A stretch of DNA of 64,000 bases from Ardenticatenales bacterium (GCA_020853525.1 JADYYS010000044.1:34070-98069), one strand, 5' to 3'; positions 46,275-55,999 are shown, counted from the stretch's first letter. Notes: generated by a model from the letters alone, not told the origin. Program-made: numbers and translations.

Positions 46275-47780
46275 TCAAGGCGCTCGCCCGCCCCTGTCTC
46301 GCCCTGCCGCATCCGCCCGCTCGCGCGCCTCGAACATGAGCAGTACCAGCCCTTGGCCGTACGGCTGGATTCGCGAGGCATCGATCGTGTTGTAAAGCGC
46401 GATGCCCTGCGCCGCCGACGGCACGCCGGTGCCCATCGAGACGCGCATCACCGTCCCGTCCGGGGAGATCCGGTTCGTGACCCCTTCGAAGCCGAGATCC
46501 GCCACCGTCCGCAACGACGCGGACAGCCAGCCGGCCGCGATCGCACGATAGAGCGCCGCGACGATCCCGGCGCTGCCCGACGTCTCCGTGTAGAAGTCGA
46601 ACCGCGTCACCTCGGTGTGCCAGAGCCCGGACGACGCTTGCAGTTTGGCCAACCCGGCCAGCTGGCGCGCAAGTACGAGGCGCACCTCCGCATGCAGCGG
46701 GCTGTCGGCCGGCAGGCTCTCGAGCACTTCGGTGGCGGCCAATGCCGCCCAGGCGTTGCCGCGCGCCCACCGCCCGCCGCTCATGTGGTCGCCCGCGGCC
46801 TGGCTCCAGCCGTGGCGCCACACGCCCGTGGCCGGATCCGCGAGGGTCCTCGCATGGCCGAGGATCTGCAGCGCGGCCTCGTCGACGAGCGCCGCATCGC
46901 CCCGGCGCTGGCCGTAGCGAGCCAGGAACGGCGCGGCCATGAACAGCGTGTCGTCCCAGAGCTCGGGGCGATCGGGCAGGTGCGCCCAGGCCCCCGGCCA
47001 GTCCTCCGGCAGCCCGAGCGCAACGTTGGGCAGCGCGACGCGCGCCGCTCCGCCCTCGCCCGGCGGTCTCGTCAGCCACGTCCGCGCCGCCGCCAGGAGC
47101 GCCTCGTGCCGCCCGTCGCCGACGTGCGCATCGCGCAGGAGCGCCCCCCAGGCGGGCGCGATGTGGTTCGGGATCGCCAGCGCGGGCGCATCGAGATCGA
47201 CCCACCCGTCACGCACCGCCCGGGCGAGCCAGGCATCGACCCACGCGACGACGCGCGGATCGCGGCCGTCACCGTACGCCGTCATCAGCGCCACGAGCGC
47301 CGTGCCCGCCTCCCAGTCCCAGACGATCAGCCGATCGCGCTCGCCGGGCCGGTCGAGCATCGCCATCAGACGTGCGGCGACGCGATCGGCGGTCGGGTCG
47401 GTGACGGCGCGGCGGGTGGTCGGGAGGTAGATCGTCGGGCGGACCGGGGCCGGCGTCGGGCTTGGGGTTGACGTCGGGGCGAGGGTCGGGGTCAGGGTTG
47501 GCGGCAGCGTTGATTCCGGTTTCAGCGTCAGCGTTGGTGTCAGGGTCGGTGTCAACGTCGATGTCGATGTCGATGTTGATGTTGATGTCGGCGTCAGCGT
47601 CGATGTCGGGGCAAGCGTGTACGTCGACGTGACGACGGACGAACCCCCGGCCCCGAGCGCCGCCGCCTGTGCGTTCGATCGCGTCCGCACCGGCGGAGAG
47701 GCGGACACAAGCGTTGCCACGGCAGCGACGGCGACGATCGCCCCCGCAGCCCCCGCAACGTACCGCTTTCGCATCCTCAT
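46275..47780 (-). CDS. Secreted GH105/GH88-like glycoside hydrolase
   Basis: The 501-residue protein starts MRMRKRYVAG with GGAGG upstream. A signal peptide (about 1-28) is followed by a long Thr/Ser/Pro repeat linker (about 55-125) and IYLPTTRRAV, an LP-type motif in an internal position. The catalytic alpha6/alpha6 barrel shows WARGNAWAALAATEVL, SSGLWHTEVTRFDFYTETSG and SAGIVAALYRAI, features of unsaturated glucuronyl/rhamnogalacturonyl hydrolases. It probably removes unsaturated uronic acids from oligosaccharides outside the membrane. The selenoprotein pair starts 140 bases downstream on the same strand. Confidence 0.82.
   Translation of the reverse strand: MRMRKRYVAGAAGAIVAVAAVATLVSASPPVRTRSNAQAAALGAGGSSVVTSTYTLAPTSTLTPTSTSTSTSTSTLTPTLTPTLTLKPESTLPPTLTPTLAPTSTPSPTPAPVRPTIYLPTTRRAVTDPTADRVAARLMAMLDRPGERDRLIVWDWEAGTALVALMTAYGDGRDPRVVAWVDAWLARAVRDGWVDLDAPALAIPNHIAPAWGALLRDAHVGDGRHEALLAAARTWLTRPPGEGGAARVALPNVALGLPEDWPGAWAHLPDRPELWDDTLFMAAPFLARYGQRRGDAALVDEAALQILGHARTLADPATGVWRHGWSQAAGDHMSGGRWARGNAWAALAATEVLESLPADSPLHAEVRLVLARQLAGLAKLQASSGLWHTEVTRFDFYTETSGSAGIVAALYRAIAAGWLSASLRTVADLGFEGVTNRISPDGTVMRVSMGTGVPSAAQGIALYNTIDASRIQPYGQGLVLLMFEARERADAAGRDRGGRAP
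47555..47592. repeat. Six-base tandem repeat coding for Ser-Thr
   Basis: GTCGAT/GTTGAT units repeated about six times encode the TSTSTS part of the linker in the GH105-like protein. The period keeps the reading frame. Confidence 0.75.
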
Positions 47781-47876
47781 CGGCTGCCCTCCACCCTCTG
47801 AGACAGCGCAACAACGCCGACGGGTTCACGGCGCGGGGCCAAGCAAAACGCCCGCATCTTTCGACGCGGGCGCGTG

Positions 47877-47949
<73 letters not shown>

Positions 47950-47962
47950 GAACAGAGGCGAC

Positions 47963-47990
47963 AGTATAGTCGGGGCGGGGGCGGGGTCAA
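47963..47990 (-). promoter_or_regulatory. Promoter of tRNA-Ala
   Basis: Minus strand TTGACC (47985-47990), a 16-base C-rich spacer and TATACT (47963-47968), 14 bases before the mature tRNA 5' end. Confidence 0.7.
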
Positions 47991-47993
47991 CTG

Positions 47994-48032
47994 TGTGCGA
48001 TCCTGGTGTGCAATCCTGGTGTGCAATCCTGG
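47994..48032. repeat. Three 13-bp tandem repeats
   Basis: TGTGC(G/A)ATCCTGG three times in a row, between the tRNA-Ala promoter and the end of the propeller lipoprotein gene. Noncoding. Confidence 0.85.
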
Positions 48033-48079
48033 GACGTCGTCGAACGGGCAGAGACGACCTTGCGACATCGCACCTCTGC

Positions 48080-49369
48080 TTACGGCCACCACCCCACCGC
48101 CCAGGGGCGTCCATCGAGCATCCTCCCGTTTGCAGTCGTCGGCTCGATCCGCGTCCGACCCCCTCCGCGCCGCAGCGGCGCCACCCGGGCAACGGCGCGG
48201 CCGAGGCTGTTCACGCCGGTCACGAGGGCCGCGGAGCCGTCCGGCGACAAGGCCAGCAAGCCAAGACCGCCGTCCGCGGACTCCACCCGCATCGAGGCCC
48301 GTCGGATTCCGACCGTCCACGGCCGGCCGCGAACCCCTTTGCTGAACGCCGTGACGGATCGCCCGAAGTCGGCCGATTGCCCGTCTTCGGGCCACGCCAC
48401 CGCCCATCCAAGCCGCTTCGCGTCGTGCGACCACGCCAGCGCGAACGGTGTGCCGGCCACCGCCGGGTCCGCGTTGACATCGGACAACCGCTGCCACGCA
48501 CCGTCCGCCACGGCGATGAGGCCGACACCGACCGCCGCATCGAGCCACGCCACCCATCGGCCGTCCGGCGACGCCGCCACCAACGGATCCTCGCCCCCGG
48601 GCGCAACACGCCGCACGAGACGGCCGTCGGTCGTGTCGTAGATCCGGACGGCGGACGAGCCGGTCCCGCCGCCGCCGGGCGCCTCGAGGAGCGCGGCCCG
48701 CGACGCACCAGGGGACCACGCGAGCAGCGTATAGACGTCGGTGCCGAGCGACGGGCCGTCGAGGGCGAAGAGGCGGCGATCGGCATTCGGCGCGACGGAC
48801 AGGGTGGACGTCGGCGCCGCCGACGCGGTGGGGGACGGGGCGCCGGTCAGCGTCACCGCCCGCATCTCCCAGCGCCGCGTCCCGCCCGCGCCGCTGAACG
48901 CGACGACGTCACCGGCCTGAACGCCGTAGGCGATCGATGTGCCGTCCGGCGACCAGACCTGGCCGGACAGCCGGCTCAGCTCGGGCTCGCCCATGACCGC
49001 GTAGCGCGGCGCGGCACCGGCCGTCAGGTCGCGGACGACGAGCGCCTCGGTCTTCGGGACGTAGTGCCAGACCTCGCGGTACATCGTCCGCCGACCGTCG
49101 GGGCTGGGAAGCCAGTCGCTGATCTCGGAGTCCGCCTCCCAGAGGGCCATGAAGTCCGGCTCACCCGCACCCGCATCGAGCGGCCGCACCGCCAGCGCCA
49201 CGTTGTGCGGCCGATCCGCATCGTCGACGGCAGCGACAGCGACGATGCGCCCCGTCGTCCCGAACCGCGGCGACGACGGCGCGGCCGACATCCCGCAGCC
49301 GGCAGCCCACAGCGGCAGCGCGATGAAGGCCATGGACGACTGCCATCCGGGCCGGCGCATGCCGATCAT
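48080..49369 (-). CDS. WD40/PD40-propeller lipoprotein
   Basis: The 429-residue protein begins MIGMRRPGWQ; its ATG overlaps the stop of the flippase-like gene (ATGA). The signal ends in lipobox AAGC (LPLWAAGCGMS). Propeller blades include WLPSPDGRRTMYREVWHY, QVWSPDGTSIAYGVQ, AASPDGRWVAWLDA and LALSPDGSAALVTG. It is probably a surface lipoprotein; ligand unknown. Coupling to a TM flippase-like gene suggests an envelope role. Confidence 0.78.
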   Translation of the reverse strand: MIGMRRPGWQSSMAFIALPLWAAGCGMSAAPSSPRFGTTGRIVAVAAVDDADRPHNVALAVRPLDAGAGEPDFMALWEADSEISDWLPSPDGRRTMYREVWHYVPKTEALVVRDLTAGAAPRYAVMGEPELSRLSGQVWSPDGTSIAYGVQAGDVVAFSGAGGTRRWEMRAVTLTGAPSPTASAAPTSTLSVAPNADRRLFALDGPSLGTDVYTLLAWSPGASRAALLEAPGGGGTGSSAVRIYDTTDGRLVRRVAPGGEDPLVAASPDGRWVAWLDAAVGVGLIAVADGAWQRLSDVNADPAVAGTPFALAWSHDAKRLGWAVAWPEDGQSADFGRSVTAFSKGVRGRPWTVGIRRASMRVESADGGLGLLALSPDGSAALVTGVNSLGRAVARVAPLRRGGGRTRIEPTTANGRMLDGRPWAVGWWP

Positions 49370-50373
49370 CGCCCGTCCTCGGGCGGCTGCAGCAGCCGCC
49401 GCCAGACGACCAGGCTCCCCACGCCGAGCAGCACGCCGAACCACAGCGTCGCGAACCGCACCAGCAGGGCGGCCGCCGTCGCCGTGGCCGCGGAGACGCC
49501 GACCAGCCTCGGCGTGAGCACGACCAGCATCCCCTCGACGCCGCCGAGCCCGGCCGGGGTGGCGACGAGCGCGCCGACGACGGTGCTGATGCTGAAGATG
49601 AAGATGGCCTCCAGCACGGTTTCCATGCCCGGCGCGGCGCCGAGGCCGCGCAGGATCGCATAGAACGCCAGCCCCTCGCACAGCCAGCTGCCGATACCGA
49701 TGGCGACGCTCGGCAGCAGGTTGCGGGGGCGGAGCAGGGTGTAGCTGCTCTCGTAGAAGCCGTGCAGCTGGTGCGCCTTCGGGCCGACGACGGGCAGGCG
49801 CTCGGCCCGCTCGAGGACCCACTCGGCCAGCGGCCGGACCTGGACGACGGCGACGATGGCCAGCATGACCGCCAGCGTGCCGAGCGCCACGTAGCGCACG
49901 CGATGATCGGGAAAGCCCCACAGACCGACGCCGGACAGGATGATCATCGCCAGCCCGTCGACGAGTCGCTCCGCCAGGATCGTCGGCATCGTCGTGGCTA
50001 CCGGCGCGCCGCTGATCGTCCGTACGACCCAGCTCTTGAGCACCTCGCCCACCTTGGCCGGCGTCAGGACGAGCGGCAGTCCGAGCAGGAACACGCGCGC
50101 CGAATCCCGCACGCCGATCCGGGCGCCGACGAGCCGCAGGTACCAGTGCCAGCGCAGCATCCGCGCCGCGTAGTTCACCGCCGTCAGGCCGACCGCCACC
50201 GGCACGACCCGCCAGTCGAACGTCGACAGCGCCGCACCGAGCTTCCGCGCATCGCCGTACGCCACGAACGCGCCGTACAGGACGAGCGCGGCCAGGACGG
50301 ACGGGACGATGCGGCGCAGGAGGGTGGGCAGGGTGGGCGGCGGCGGCGGGGGCGCCGGTCGTTCTTCGGACAT
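49366..50373 (-). CDS. Flippase-like/lysylphosphatidylglycerol synthase TM-region family protein
   Basis: The 335-residue protein starts MSEERPAPPPP (a Pro-rich cytoplasmic N-terminus) and has about eight membrane helices. Family-type motifs are RMLRWHWYLRLVG, FLLGLPLVLTPAKVGEVLKSW, LAERLVDGLAM and TPAGLGGVEGMLVVL. LPG_synthase_TM (UPF0104) proteins include lipid flippases and transporters. Substrate is unknown. The start has no Shine-Dalgarno; upstream alternatives add only low-complexity sequence. It is divergent from the subtilase. Confidence 0.85.
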   Translation of the reverse strand: MSEERPAPPPPPPTLPTLLRRIVPSVLAALVLYGAFVAYGDARKLGAALSTFDWRVVPVAVGLTAVNYAARMLRWHWYLRLVGARIGVRDSARVFLLGLPLVLTPAKVGEVLKSWVVRTISGAPVATTMPTILAERLVDGLAMIILSGVGLWGFPDHRVRYVALGTLAVMLAIVAVVQVRPLAEWVLERAERLPVVGPKAHQLHGFYESSYTLLRPRNLLPSVAIGIGSWLCEGLAFYAILRGLGAAPGMETVLEAIFIFSISTVVGALVATPAGLGGVEGMLVVLTPRLVGVSAATATAAALLVRFATLWFGVLLGVGSLVVWRRLLQPPEDGR

Positions 50374-50409
50374 GCGAAGAGCGTATGCAACTGTGGGTGG
50401 GGGCGCCAA

Positions 50410-50451
50410 TCGGGACCGGGCAGTCGGGACCGGGCTGTCGGGACCGGGCGG
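50410..50451. repeat. Three 14-bp tandem repeats upstream of subtilase
   Basis: TCGGGACCGGGC followed by AG, TG or GG, three units in a row. Further short CCGCCCAC-type repeats lie at about 50550-50585. All are in the 287-base divergent gap; no clear promoter could be assigned there. Confidence 0.8.
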
Positions 50452-50660
50452 CGCCGCTTCCCGGTCCCGGCTCGCGCTCCGCCGACGTTGCACCGGCTGC
50501 GCTCCGCGGCGCCCCAACGCCCGAGCCCGTGACTGCCCCCGGCCCATGTATCATTCGCCGCCCACCCGCCGCCCACCCGCCGCCCACACCCGACGACACC
50601 GTTCCACAACCGTCGTTGTCGTTGTCCGTGCCGCCGACGCCGCCCGAGGAGGTCCCGCCG

Positions 50661-53600
50661 ATGTCCGTGCCCACCGCCCGTGCCGCCCGCCGACTGCGCG
50701 CATCCCTCGCCCTCGCCGCCGCGCTGGCCGCCCTCGTCGCTGCGTCGGCGTCGTTCGTGACGCCGCGTCCGAGCGTAGCGGCCGGGCCGTCCGGGCAGTC
50801 CGTCGTCGGCGCCGAAGGTGCGGTCCGCGTCGATGCCGACACCGACGCCGTTGCCGACGCCTCCCCCATCGCCCTCCTCGCCGCCCAAGCCGCCCGCCCC
50901 GCCCGTGCCCGCATCGCCGACGGCGTCGCGTCGCTCGCGCGCACCGCGCCCGCGCAGCGGCTGCCGGTGATCGTCGTCTCCGCGCGGCCGCTGCCGGCGG
51001 GCGCGGTGCCGGCGGCGAGCCACCGCTGGACGTGGCCGGGTGGCGAGCACTTGACGCTGGTTCGCGTCCGGGCGGGCGACGCGGCACGGTTGGCCGAGCT
51101 GCCGGGCGTCGCGCAGGTGATGGATGGCCGGACGGGTGTGCCGGCGCAGGAGGCCAAGGACCGGCCGCGGGCGACGGCGCCGGGCAGCGCGGCAGGCCGC
51201 GGCTTGGTCGCGAAGAAGGGGACGAAGTCGATAGCCGCCGCGTCCGAGGCGAGCGCGTCGGCCACCGGCCGGGATACCGCCGATTCCGCCGCCCCCGCCG
51301 GCCGCCGCGGCGCCCCGTCGCCCAAGGGCTGGTGGGACGTCGGGCAGGGACACGGCGGGGAAGAGGCCTGGGCGATGGGCTTCAAGGGCGAGGGCGTCAC
51401 GGCGGCGGTCCTCGACACCGGCGTCGACTTCGGACACCCCGATCTGCAGGAGGCGTGGCAGATCTATCCGGCCGGCCACACGTACGCGGGCTGGCCGGAG
51501 GCGCTCGACCCGGACGGTCTGGTGCGCTACATGCTCGACGCCACGGACGCGTCGGACGACCCCGTCGAGACGGCCTCGGGCAACGGCGGCGTGATCGCCC
51601 TCCATCAGGCAAGCCCCGTGACCACGGAGGATCTCGGCGGCGAGCTCGTCCACACCGCCTGCGTCACACCGAAGACGATCGAGGACGACGGCGGCGACAT
51701 CGTGCGCAGCGACGGCGAGGAGGATTGCGACACCGTCGTCCCGTCGTCCGCCGGCGGCACGATCCGCTACGGCCACCACCCGGACGTCTTCCTCGGCCTC
51801 ACGATCGGCCGCCTGCAGGACCGCGGCGAGGGCAACGGCGAGCTCGCCGGCGTCATCGCGGTGGACGGCACGACGCCCGGCGTGTTCGATACCGTCTATA
51901 TCGACCTGAACGGCGACCACGACTTCACGAACGACACGCCGCTCACCCGCGACACCCCGCTGGCCGTCTGGGATGCCGACGACGATGGCGTGGCGGACGT
52001 CTCGGGCGGCCTGCTGACGTTCGTCGCCGACGGCGTCCGCCCGCTGCCGGGCAGCTACCTGGTGGGCCTCGCGGACGAGATCCCTGCCGCCGGCAGCGTG
52101 GTGTCGATCCTGTTCGATGCCGAGTCGCACGGCACGGCCTGCGCCAGCAACATCGTCAGCCGCGGCGTCATGCCGCCGCCGCCGGGGACGCAGATGGCCT
52201 ACGCCGACCTGCCGGACGGACGTCCCGCCAAGGTGAACCCGGCCATCGCGCCCGCCGCCAAGCTGATCGGCATGGGCGACGTGTACGCCGGCGACATCCA
52301 CTTCGACATCGGCTGGCGCTTCGCCGCCCTCGGCGCCGACCCGGACCGCGAAGACGACGACGCCCAGGTCGTCTCCAACAGCTTCGGCGTCTCCGACCCC
52401 GACGACGGCTGGGACGGCGAGTCACGGGTGATCGACTGGTACGTCCGCCACCTGGCGCCGGAGACGCTCTACCTGGTGGCCACGGGCAACGCCGGCCCCG
52501 GCTACGGCTCGACGGCGGCGCCGAGCCCGGCCACCGGCGTGGACGTCGGAGCCAGCGACCAGTATGGCGCGCAGAGCACGTCGTCCATCCGCAACACCGG
52601 CCAGATCACGTTCGGCGACCTCATCCCGTTCGCCAACCGCGGCCCCGGCGCCACCGGCCGGCCCGGCGTCGGCGTGACGGCCAACGGCGCCGTCGGCTGG
52701 GGCGCCCTGCCGTTGAACCTGGTGGCGGAGGGCATGGCGGGCGCGACGGGCGGCGTCGCCGGAACCGGCCAGGAGGCGCAGTCGCCGTGGGGCGGCACGA
52801 GCCGCTCGACGCCGGTCGCCGCGGCCGCCGCGACGCTCGGCTATCAGGCGTTCAGGAGCAAACACGGCCGCTGGCCGACCGCCGCCGAAGCCAAGGCGAT
52901 CCTCTTCGCCGGCGCGCGCTTCAACGGCTACGACGTCTTTTCGACCGGCGCCGGCACGGTCGACGCCGGCGACAGCGCCCGCATCGCCGCCGGGAAGGGC
53001 GGGGTGTACGCGATGCCGCCGGAGTGGGCCGTCGGCAGCTGGCGCGGCAAGGAGCACGGCGGCTTCGCGCACGCCGCGCCGCCAGGCACGACGTGGATGC
53101 AGCCGGTGGCCGTCCACAACCCGGGCAGCACGGCCCTCGCCGGCCGCGTCACGGGCGCCCGCCTCGTGCGGACCGGCACGATCGACACGACGCACCGCCT
53201 TCCGCGCGCCGCCGAATCGCGCGGCGCGGACGGCGTCGTGCCCGACTGGCTGTTCGCACTGGACAAGGACGCGATCCCGGCCGACACCGACCTCATGATC
53301 ATCCGCGGCGCGATGCCGCACGCGGACGCGCGCGTCCGACAGCTGCCGAACGGCCTCATCACGGCCAACGGCTTCGACGTCGGGATCGTCCGCCACTCCG
53401 ACCTCGACGAAGACGGCATCCTGTGGCACGACGACAACGGCAACGGCGCCGTGAACCACGCCGGCAGCGGCGACAGTGTGAACTGGGCGAGCACCGAGGT
53501 GGACGAGGGCGAGTTCAACCGCGCGACGTTCCACTACGGCCCGATGAACGGCTGGGCCGCCAACATGCACCACCCCCTCCAGCGCTGGGGCGACGGCCTC

Positions 53601-55115
53601 TACATCGCGCTCTGGCACAGCGCGCCGGTCGACGCCGTCGCCGAGCCGACGATCCAGCTGAGCATCGAGACCTACGCCTGGCGACCGTGGTCATGGCTGT
53701 CGACCGCCGCCGCCACGGTCAGCGTTCCGGCCGGCGGCAGCGCCGAGATCTCGGCGTCCGTCAACGTGCCCGCCGACGCCCCGACCGGGCTGTACGAGGG
53801 CGCGCTGTTCATCGACTACGACCGCAGCACGGGCGACGTGCCGGTGCCGACCGGCGGCGGCTATGAGCTGCCGCAGAAGCGCGTCGTCGTGCCGATCGTC
53901 GTCAACGTCGCGCCCACCGTGGACTGGGCGGCACCGCTGGAGCTCGGCGGCGAGGCGGCGGCGGCGTACGACGGGGATGCGCCGGCACCCTATCGCCAGA
54001 GCGCGCTGTACGGCCTGTCGGACTACAGCGGCGCCGAGTCGGGCGATTGGCGCTTCTTCTTCCTCGACGCCGTCGACACGGGCCCGGACCGGTGGTGGCT
54101 GCTGCGGACGGACTGGGGCGGCGAGCCGGGCCAGAGCCATGTCGGTACCGGGCTCTTCGGCCCGACACCCGACCGCTTCACGGACCCCACCGACCCCGAG
54201 AACACGGACGAGAACCGCGTCGACACGCCGTGGTTCGGCCCGTACGCCCTCGGCGAGCTGGCGCGGACGCTGGGCGCGTTCGACATCGTCGCCCCGGCGG
54301 ACGCCCCGGCCGGCAACCGGCAGTGGCTGGGCGCGCGGGCGGAGGACGGCCTGCACGAGGTCATGGTCCACAGCGTCTTCATCGACGGCTTCGATGTCTC
54401 GCTGCCGTTCACGACGACCGTCGGCAGCGTGCGGATCGACCCGCCCGAGATCCTGCTGCGCGGCACGGAATGCACCACCGTCACCATCGAGAGCACGCTG
54501 GACATCCTCGCGCTGGCGACGGTCGCCGGCGGCCTTTCCAAGCCGGAGGTCCTGCTGGCGCAGCCGATCTCGACGGCCAACGACACCGTCAACATCCTGC
54601 GGCGATTTACCCAGCCCGTGCTCGAGTTCGCCGTGGAGCTCGTCGGCGAGGAAGGCAACGACCTCGACATGAGCGTCTTCTTCGACACGAATCGCAACAA
54701 CCGACCCGACCCGTCCGAGCTGATCGGCGCGTCCGAATCGCCCACCGCCGAGGAGTTCGTGTCGCTGCCCGGTCAAGGGGCGCCCGGCACCTACATCATC
54801 CAGATCAACGCCTTCGCGCTCGCCACCGACGCGACCACCTTCGATCTGACGATCGACGCCGTGAGCGGGGACGACATCACCGCCCGCGATGCCCCCGGGG
54901 CCCTCATCGCCGACGCCCCCTCCACCCTTCGCGTCTGCCCCGTCGCCGACCTCGCCGCGGACCCCGACGCGGGCACCGGCGCCGAGGGCCTGCTGACGTT
55001 CGGCCCGGAGGAAGCGCCCGGCATCGTGCGCGTGCCGGTGCGCTGGGCGCCGGAGGGGGACGAAGTGGGGCGGATCTGGCTGCCGGTCGTACAGCGGGGG
55101 CATGAGCGGCCGTGA
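50661..55115 (+). CDS. Large secreted subtilisin-like (S8) serine protease
   Basis: The 1484-residue protein starts MSVPTARAARRL with GAGGAGG upstream and a clear signal peptide (about 1-40). The catalytic triad is intact: Asp252 in AVLDTGVDFGHPDL, His490 in ESHGTACAS and Ser714 in GGTSRSTPVAA. About 238 residues separate Asp and His, far more than in classic subtilisins, and include a calcium-site-like segment DLNGDHDFTNDTPL. C-terminal beta modules (about 850-1450) contain a prepeptidase-like region (VELVGEEGNDLDMSVFFD). The tail is IWLPVVQRGHERP. It is a secreted protease, possibly cell-surface associated. Confidence 0.9.
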   Translation: MSVPTARAARRLRASLALAAALAALVAASASFVTPRPSVAAGPSGQSVVGAEGAVRVDADTDAVADASPIALLAAQAARPARARIADGVASLARTAPAQRLPVIVVSARPLPAGAVPAASHRWTWPGGEHLTLVRVRAGDAARLAELPGVAQVMDGRTGVPAQEAKDRPRATAPGSAAGRGLVAKKGTKSIAAASEASASATGRDTADSAAPAGRRGAPSPKGWWDVGQGHGGEEAWAMGFKGEGVTAAVLDTGVDFGHPDLQEAWQIYPAGHTYAGWPEALDPDGLVRYMLDATDASDDPVETASGNGGVIALHQASPVTTEDLGGELVHTACVTPKTIEDDGGDIVRSDGEEDCDTVVPSSAGGTIRYGHHPDVFLGLTIGRLQDRGEGNGELAGVIAVDGTTPGVFDTVYIDLNGDHDFTNDTPLTRDTPLAVWDADDDGVADVSGGLLTFVADGVRPLPGSYLVGLADEIPAAGSVVSILFDAESHGTACASNIVSRGVMPPPPGTQMAYADLPDGRPAKVNPAIAPAAKLIGMGDVYAGDIHFDIGWRFAALGADPDREDDDAQVVSNSFGVSDPDDGWDGESRVIDWYVRHLAPETLYLVATGNAGPGYGSTAAPSPATGVDVGASDQYGAQSTSSIRNTGQITFGDLIPFANRGPGATGRPGVGVTANGAVGWGALPLNLVAEGMAGATGGVAGTGQEAQSPWGGTSRSTPVAAAAATLGYQAFRSKHGRWPTAAEAKAILFAGARFNGYDVFSTGAGTVDAGDSARIAAGKGGVYAMPPEWAVGSWRGKEHGGFAHAAPPGTTWMQPVAVHNPGSTALAGRVTGARLVRTGTIDTTHRLPRAAESRGADGVVPDWLFALDKDAIPADTDLMIIRGAMPHADARVRQLPNGLITANGFDVGIVRHSDLDEDGILWHDDNGNGAVNHAGSGDSVNWASTEVDEGEFNRATFHYGPMNGWAANMHHPLQRWGDGLYIALWHSAPVDAVAEPTIQLSIETYAWRPWSWLSTAAATVSVPAGGSAEISASVNVPADAPTGLYEGALFIDYDRSTGDVPVPTGGGYELPQKRVVVPIVVNVAPTVDWAAPLELGGEAAAAYDGDAPAPYRQSALYGLSDYSGAESGDWRFFFLDAVDTGPDRWWLLRTDWGGEPGQSHVGTGLFGPTPDRFTDPTDPENTDENRVDTPWFGPYALGELARTLGAFDIVAPADAPAGNRQWLGARAEDGLHEVMVHSVFIDGFDVSLPFTTTVGSVRIDPPEILLRGTECTTVTIESTLDILALATVAGGLSKPEVLLAQPISTANDTVNILRRFTQPVLEFAVELVGEEGNDLDMSVFFDTNRNNRPDPSELIGASESPTAEEFVSLPGQGAPGTYIIQINAFALATDATTFDLTIDAVSGDDITARDAPGALIADAPSTLRVCPVADLAADPDAGTGAEGLLTFGPEEAPGIVRVPVRWAPEGDEVGRIWLPVVQRGHERP

Positions 55116-55122
55116 AATCCAC

Positions 55123-55151
55123 TTGACCCGCCCCCACCCCGCTGCTACGCT
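55123..55151 (+). promoter_or_regulatory. Promoter of 6S-like RNA
   Basis: TTGACC (55123-55128), a 17-base C-rich spacer and TACGCT (55146-55151). The predicted start is about 55158. Confidence 0.75.
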
Positions 55152-55157
55152 CACCGT

Positions 55158-55346
55158 GCTGCTGCGTTGGACTGGCGCACAAGCGTCGCAACCTACGTGA
55201 TCTCATCGGGAGCCTGACTTGCATCAGGTGCAGCCGCCCTTTGTGAGCGGAGGCGCCCAGCAGGCACCCACCTGCATCTGCAGGTTGTTGACCCCGCGTC
55301 AGTCCACGTAGCATGCTTTTCCGGGGGCCACGGCCCCCTTTTTTTG
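55158..55346 (+). ncRNA. 6S-like regulatory RNA (about 188 nt)
   Basis: The transcript is bounded by a good promoter and an intrinsic terminator. Its ends pair in an 18-bp closing stem with one bulge: TGCTGCGTTGGACTGGCGC (55160-55178) with GCGTCAGTCCACGTAGCA (55296-55313). A second stem (GTCGCAACCT, 55185-55194, with AGGTTGTTGAC, 55282-55292) continues the rod, followed by an internal bubble and terminal hairpins. Length and rod-with-bubble shape match 6S RNA, which sequesters sigma-70 RNA polymerase in stationary phase. I found no RNase P, SRP or tmRNA signature. The 6S name rests on architecture, not on a covariance search. Confidence 0.6.
55323..55345 (+). terminator. Intrinsic terminator of 6S-like RNA
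   Basis: GGGGGC-CACG-GCCCCC stem-loop followed by seven T residues (55339-55345). The clearest rho-independent terminator in the window. Confidence 0.9.
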
Positions 55347-55357
55347 TGAGGTGCGAG

Positions 55358-55999
55358 GTGCGTGTCCTTCATCCCGTGCGCGCGCAGGAAGCGCTGCTGG
55401 ATGCCGGAACGCTCGTCCGGCCGGACGGCGCCGTCGAGACATGGCAGGTCCATCGCCTGCCGGCCGATCGCACGGCGGTGCGCGTCGAGGCCGACGGCCC
55501 GGCGCTGTGGCACTTGGTGCTCGATCCCGACGGCCGCCCCGAGCGACTGCAGGCCCGGCTGCGGGACGACGGCCGCACCTTCGAGGCCACGCTCACGTTC
55601 TTCGAGGACGAGGTCATCATCTGGCGCCGCGGCGCCGAGCCCGCCACGGAGTCGATCGCCCTGCCGCCCGGCACCCGGCTGCTGTGGCCGCCGCTTGCCG
55701 GACGCGAGCGCTGCCTGGCGGGGCTGGTCGGGGAGGCCGCTGGAGAGGCCGGCGGGGAGACCGCCGGAGAGACCGCGGCCGGCGACGGGGCGGCAGCCCG
55801 AATGTTCCTCCTCGTCCGCCGCGGTCCGCCCGCCGGGGGCGGCCTGTCCGCCCATCTGGCCAAGCTCACCATACACCCGACGCCCGATGGCCTGACGCTG
55901 ACGAGCCCCGGGCTGACGGACATGGCGCTGACCCTCGACGCGGACGGCCGCCTGGCCGGCTGGTCCGAGGGCGGCCCGGCGACGGTACGGCGGCCATGA
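55358..55999 (+). CDS. Hypothetical protein (GTG start)
   Basis: About 213 residues from a GTG just after the 6S-like terminator; an upstream in-frame ATG would start inside the terminator and is rejected. The product is mostly beta-strand with alternating pattern (TWQVHRLPADRTAVRVEADG, RTFEATLTFFEDEVIIWRRG) and a Gly/Glu/Thr-rich insert with four GETAGE-like units. It has no signal peptide or membrane helix. I do not recognise it. Its stop overlaps the next gene (ATGA), so the two are coupled. Confidence 0.6.
   Translation: MRVLHPVRAQEALLDAGTLVRPDGAVETWQVHRLPADRTAVRVEADGPALWHLVLDPDGRPERLQARLRDDGRTFEATLTFFEDEVIIWRRGAEPATESIALPPGTRLLWPPLAGRERCLAGLVGEAAGEAGGETAGETAAGDGAAARMFLLVRRGPPAGGGLSAHLAKLTIHPTPDGLTLTSPGLTDMALTLDADGRLAGWSEGGPATVRRP

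Noticed and set aside
55313..55357. ATG start at 55313 for the gene after the 6S-like RNA
   Set aside because: It would place the initiation region inside the intrinsic terminator; the GTG at 55358 is more plausible.
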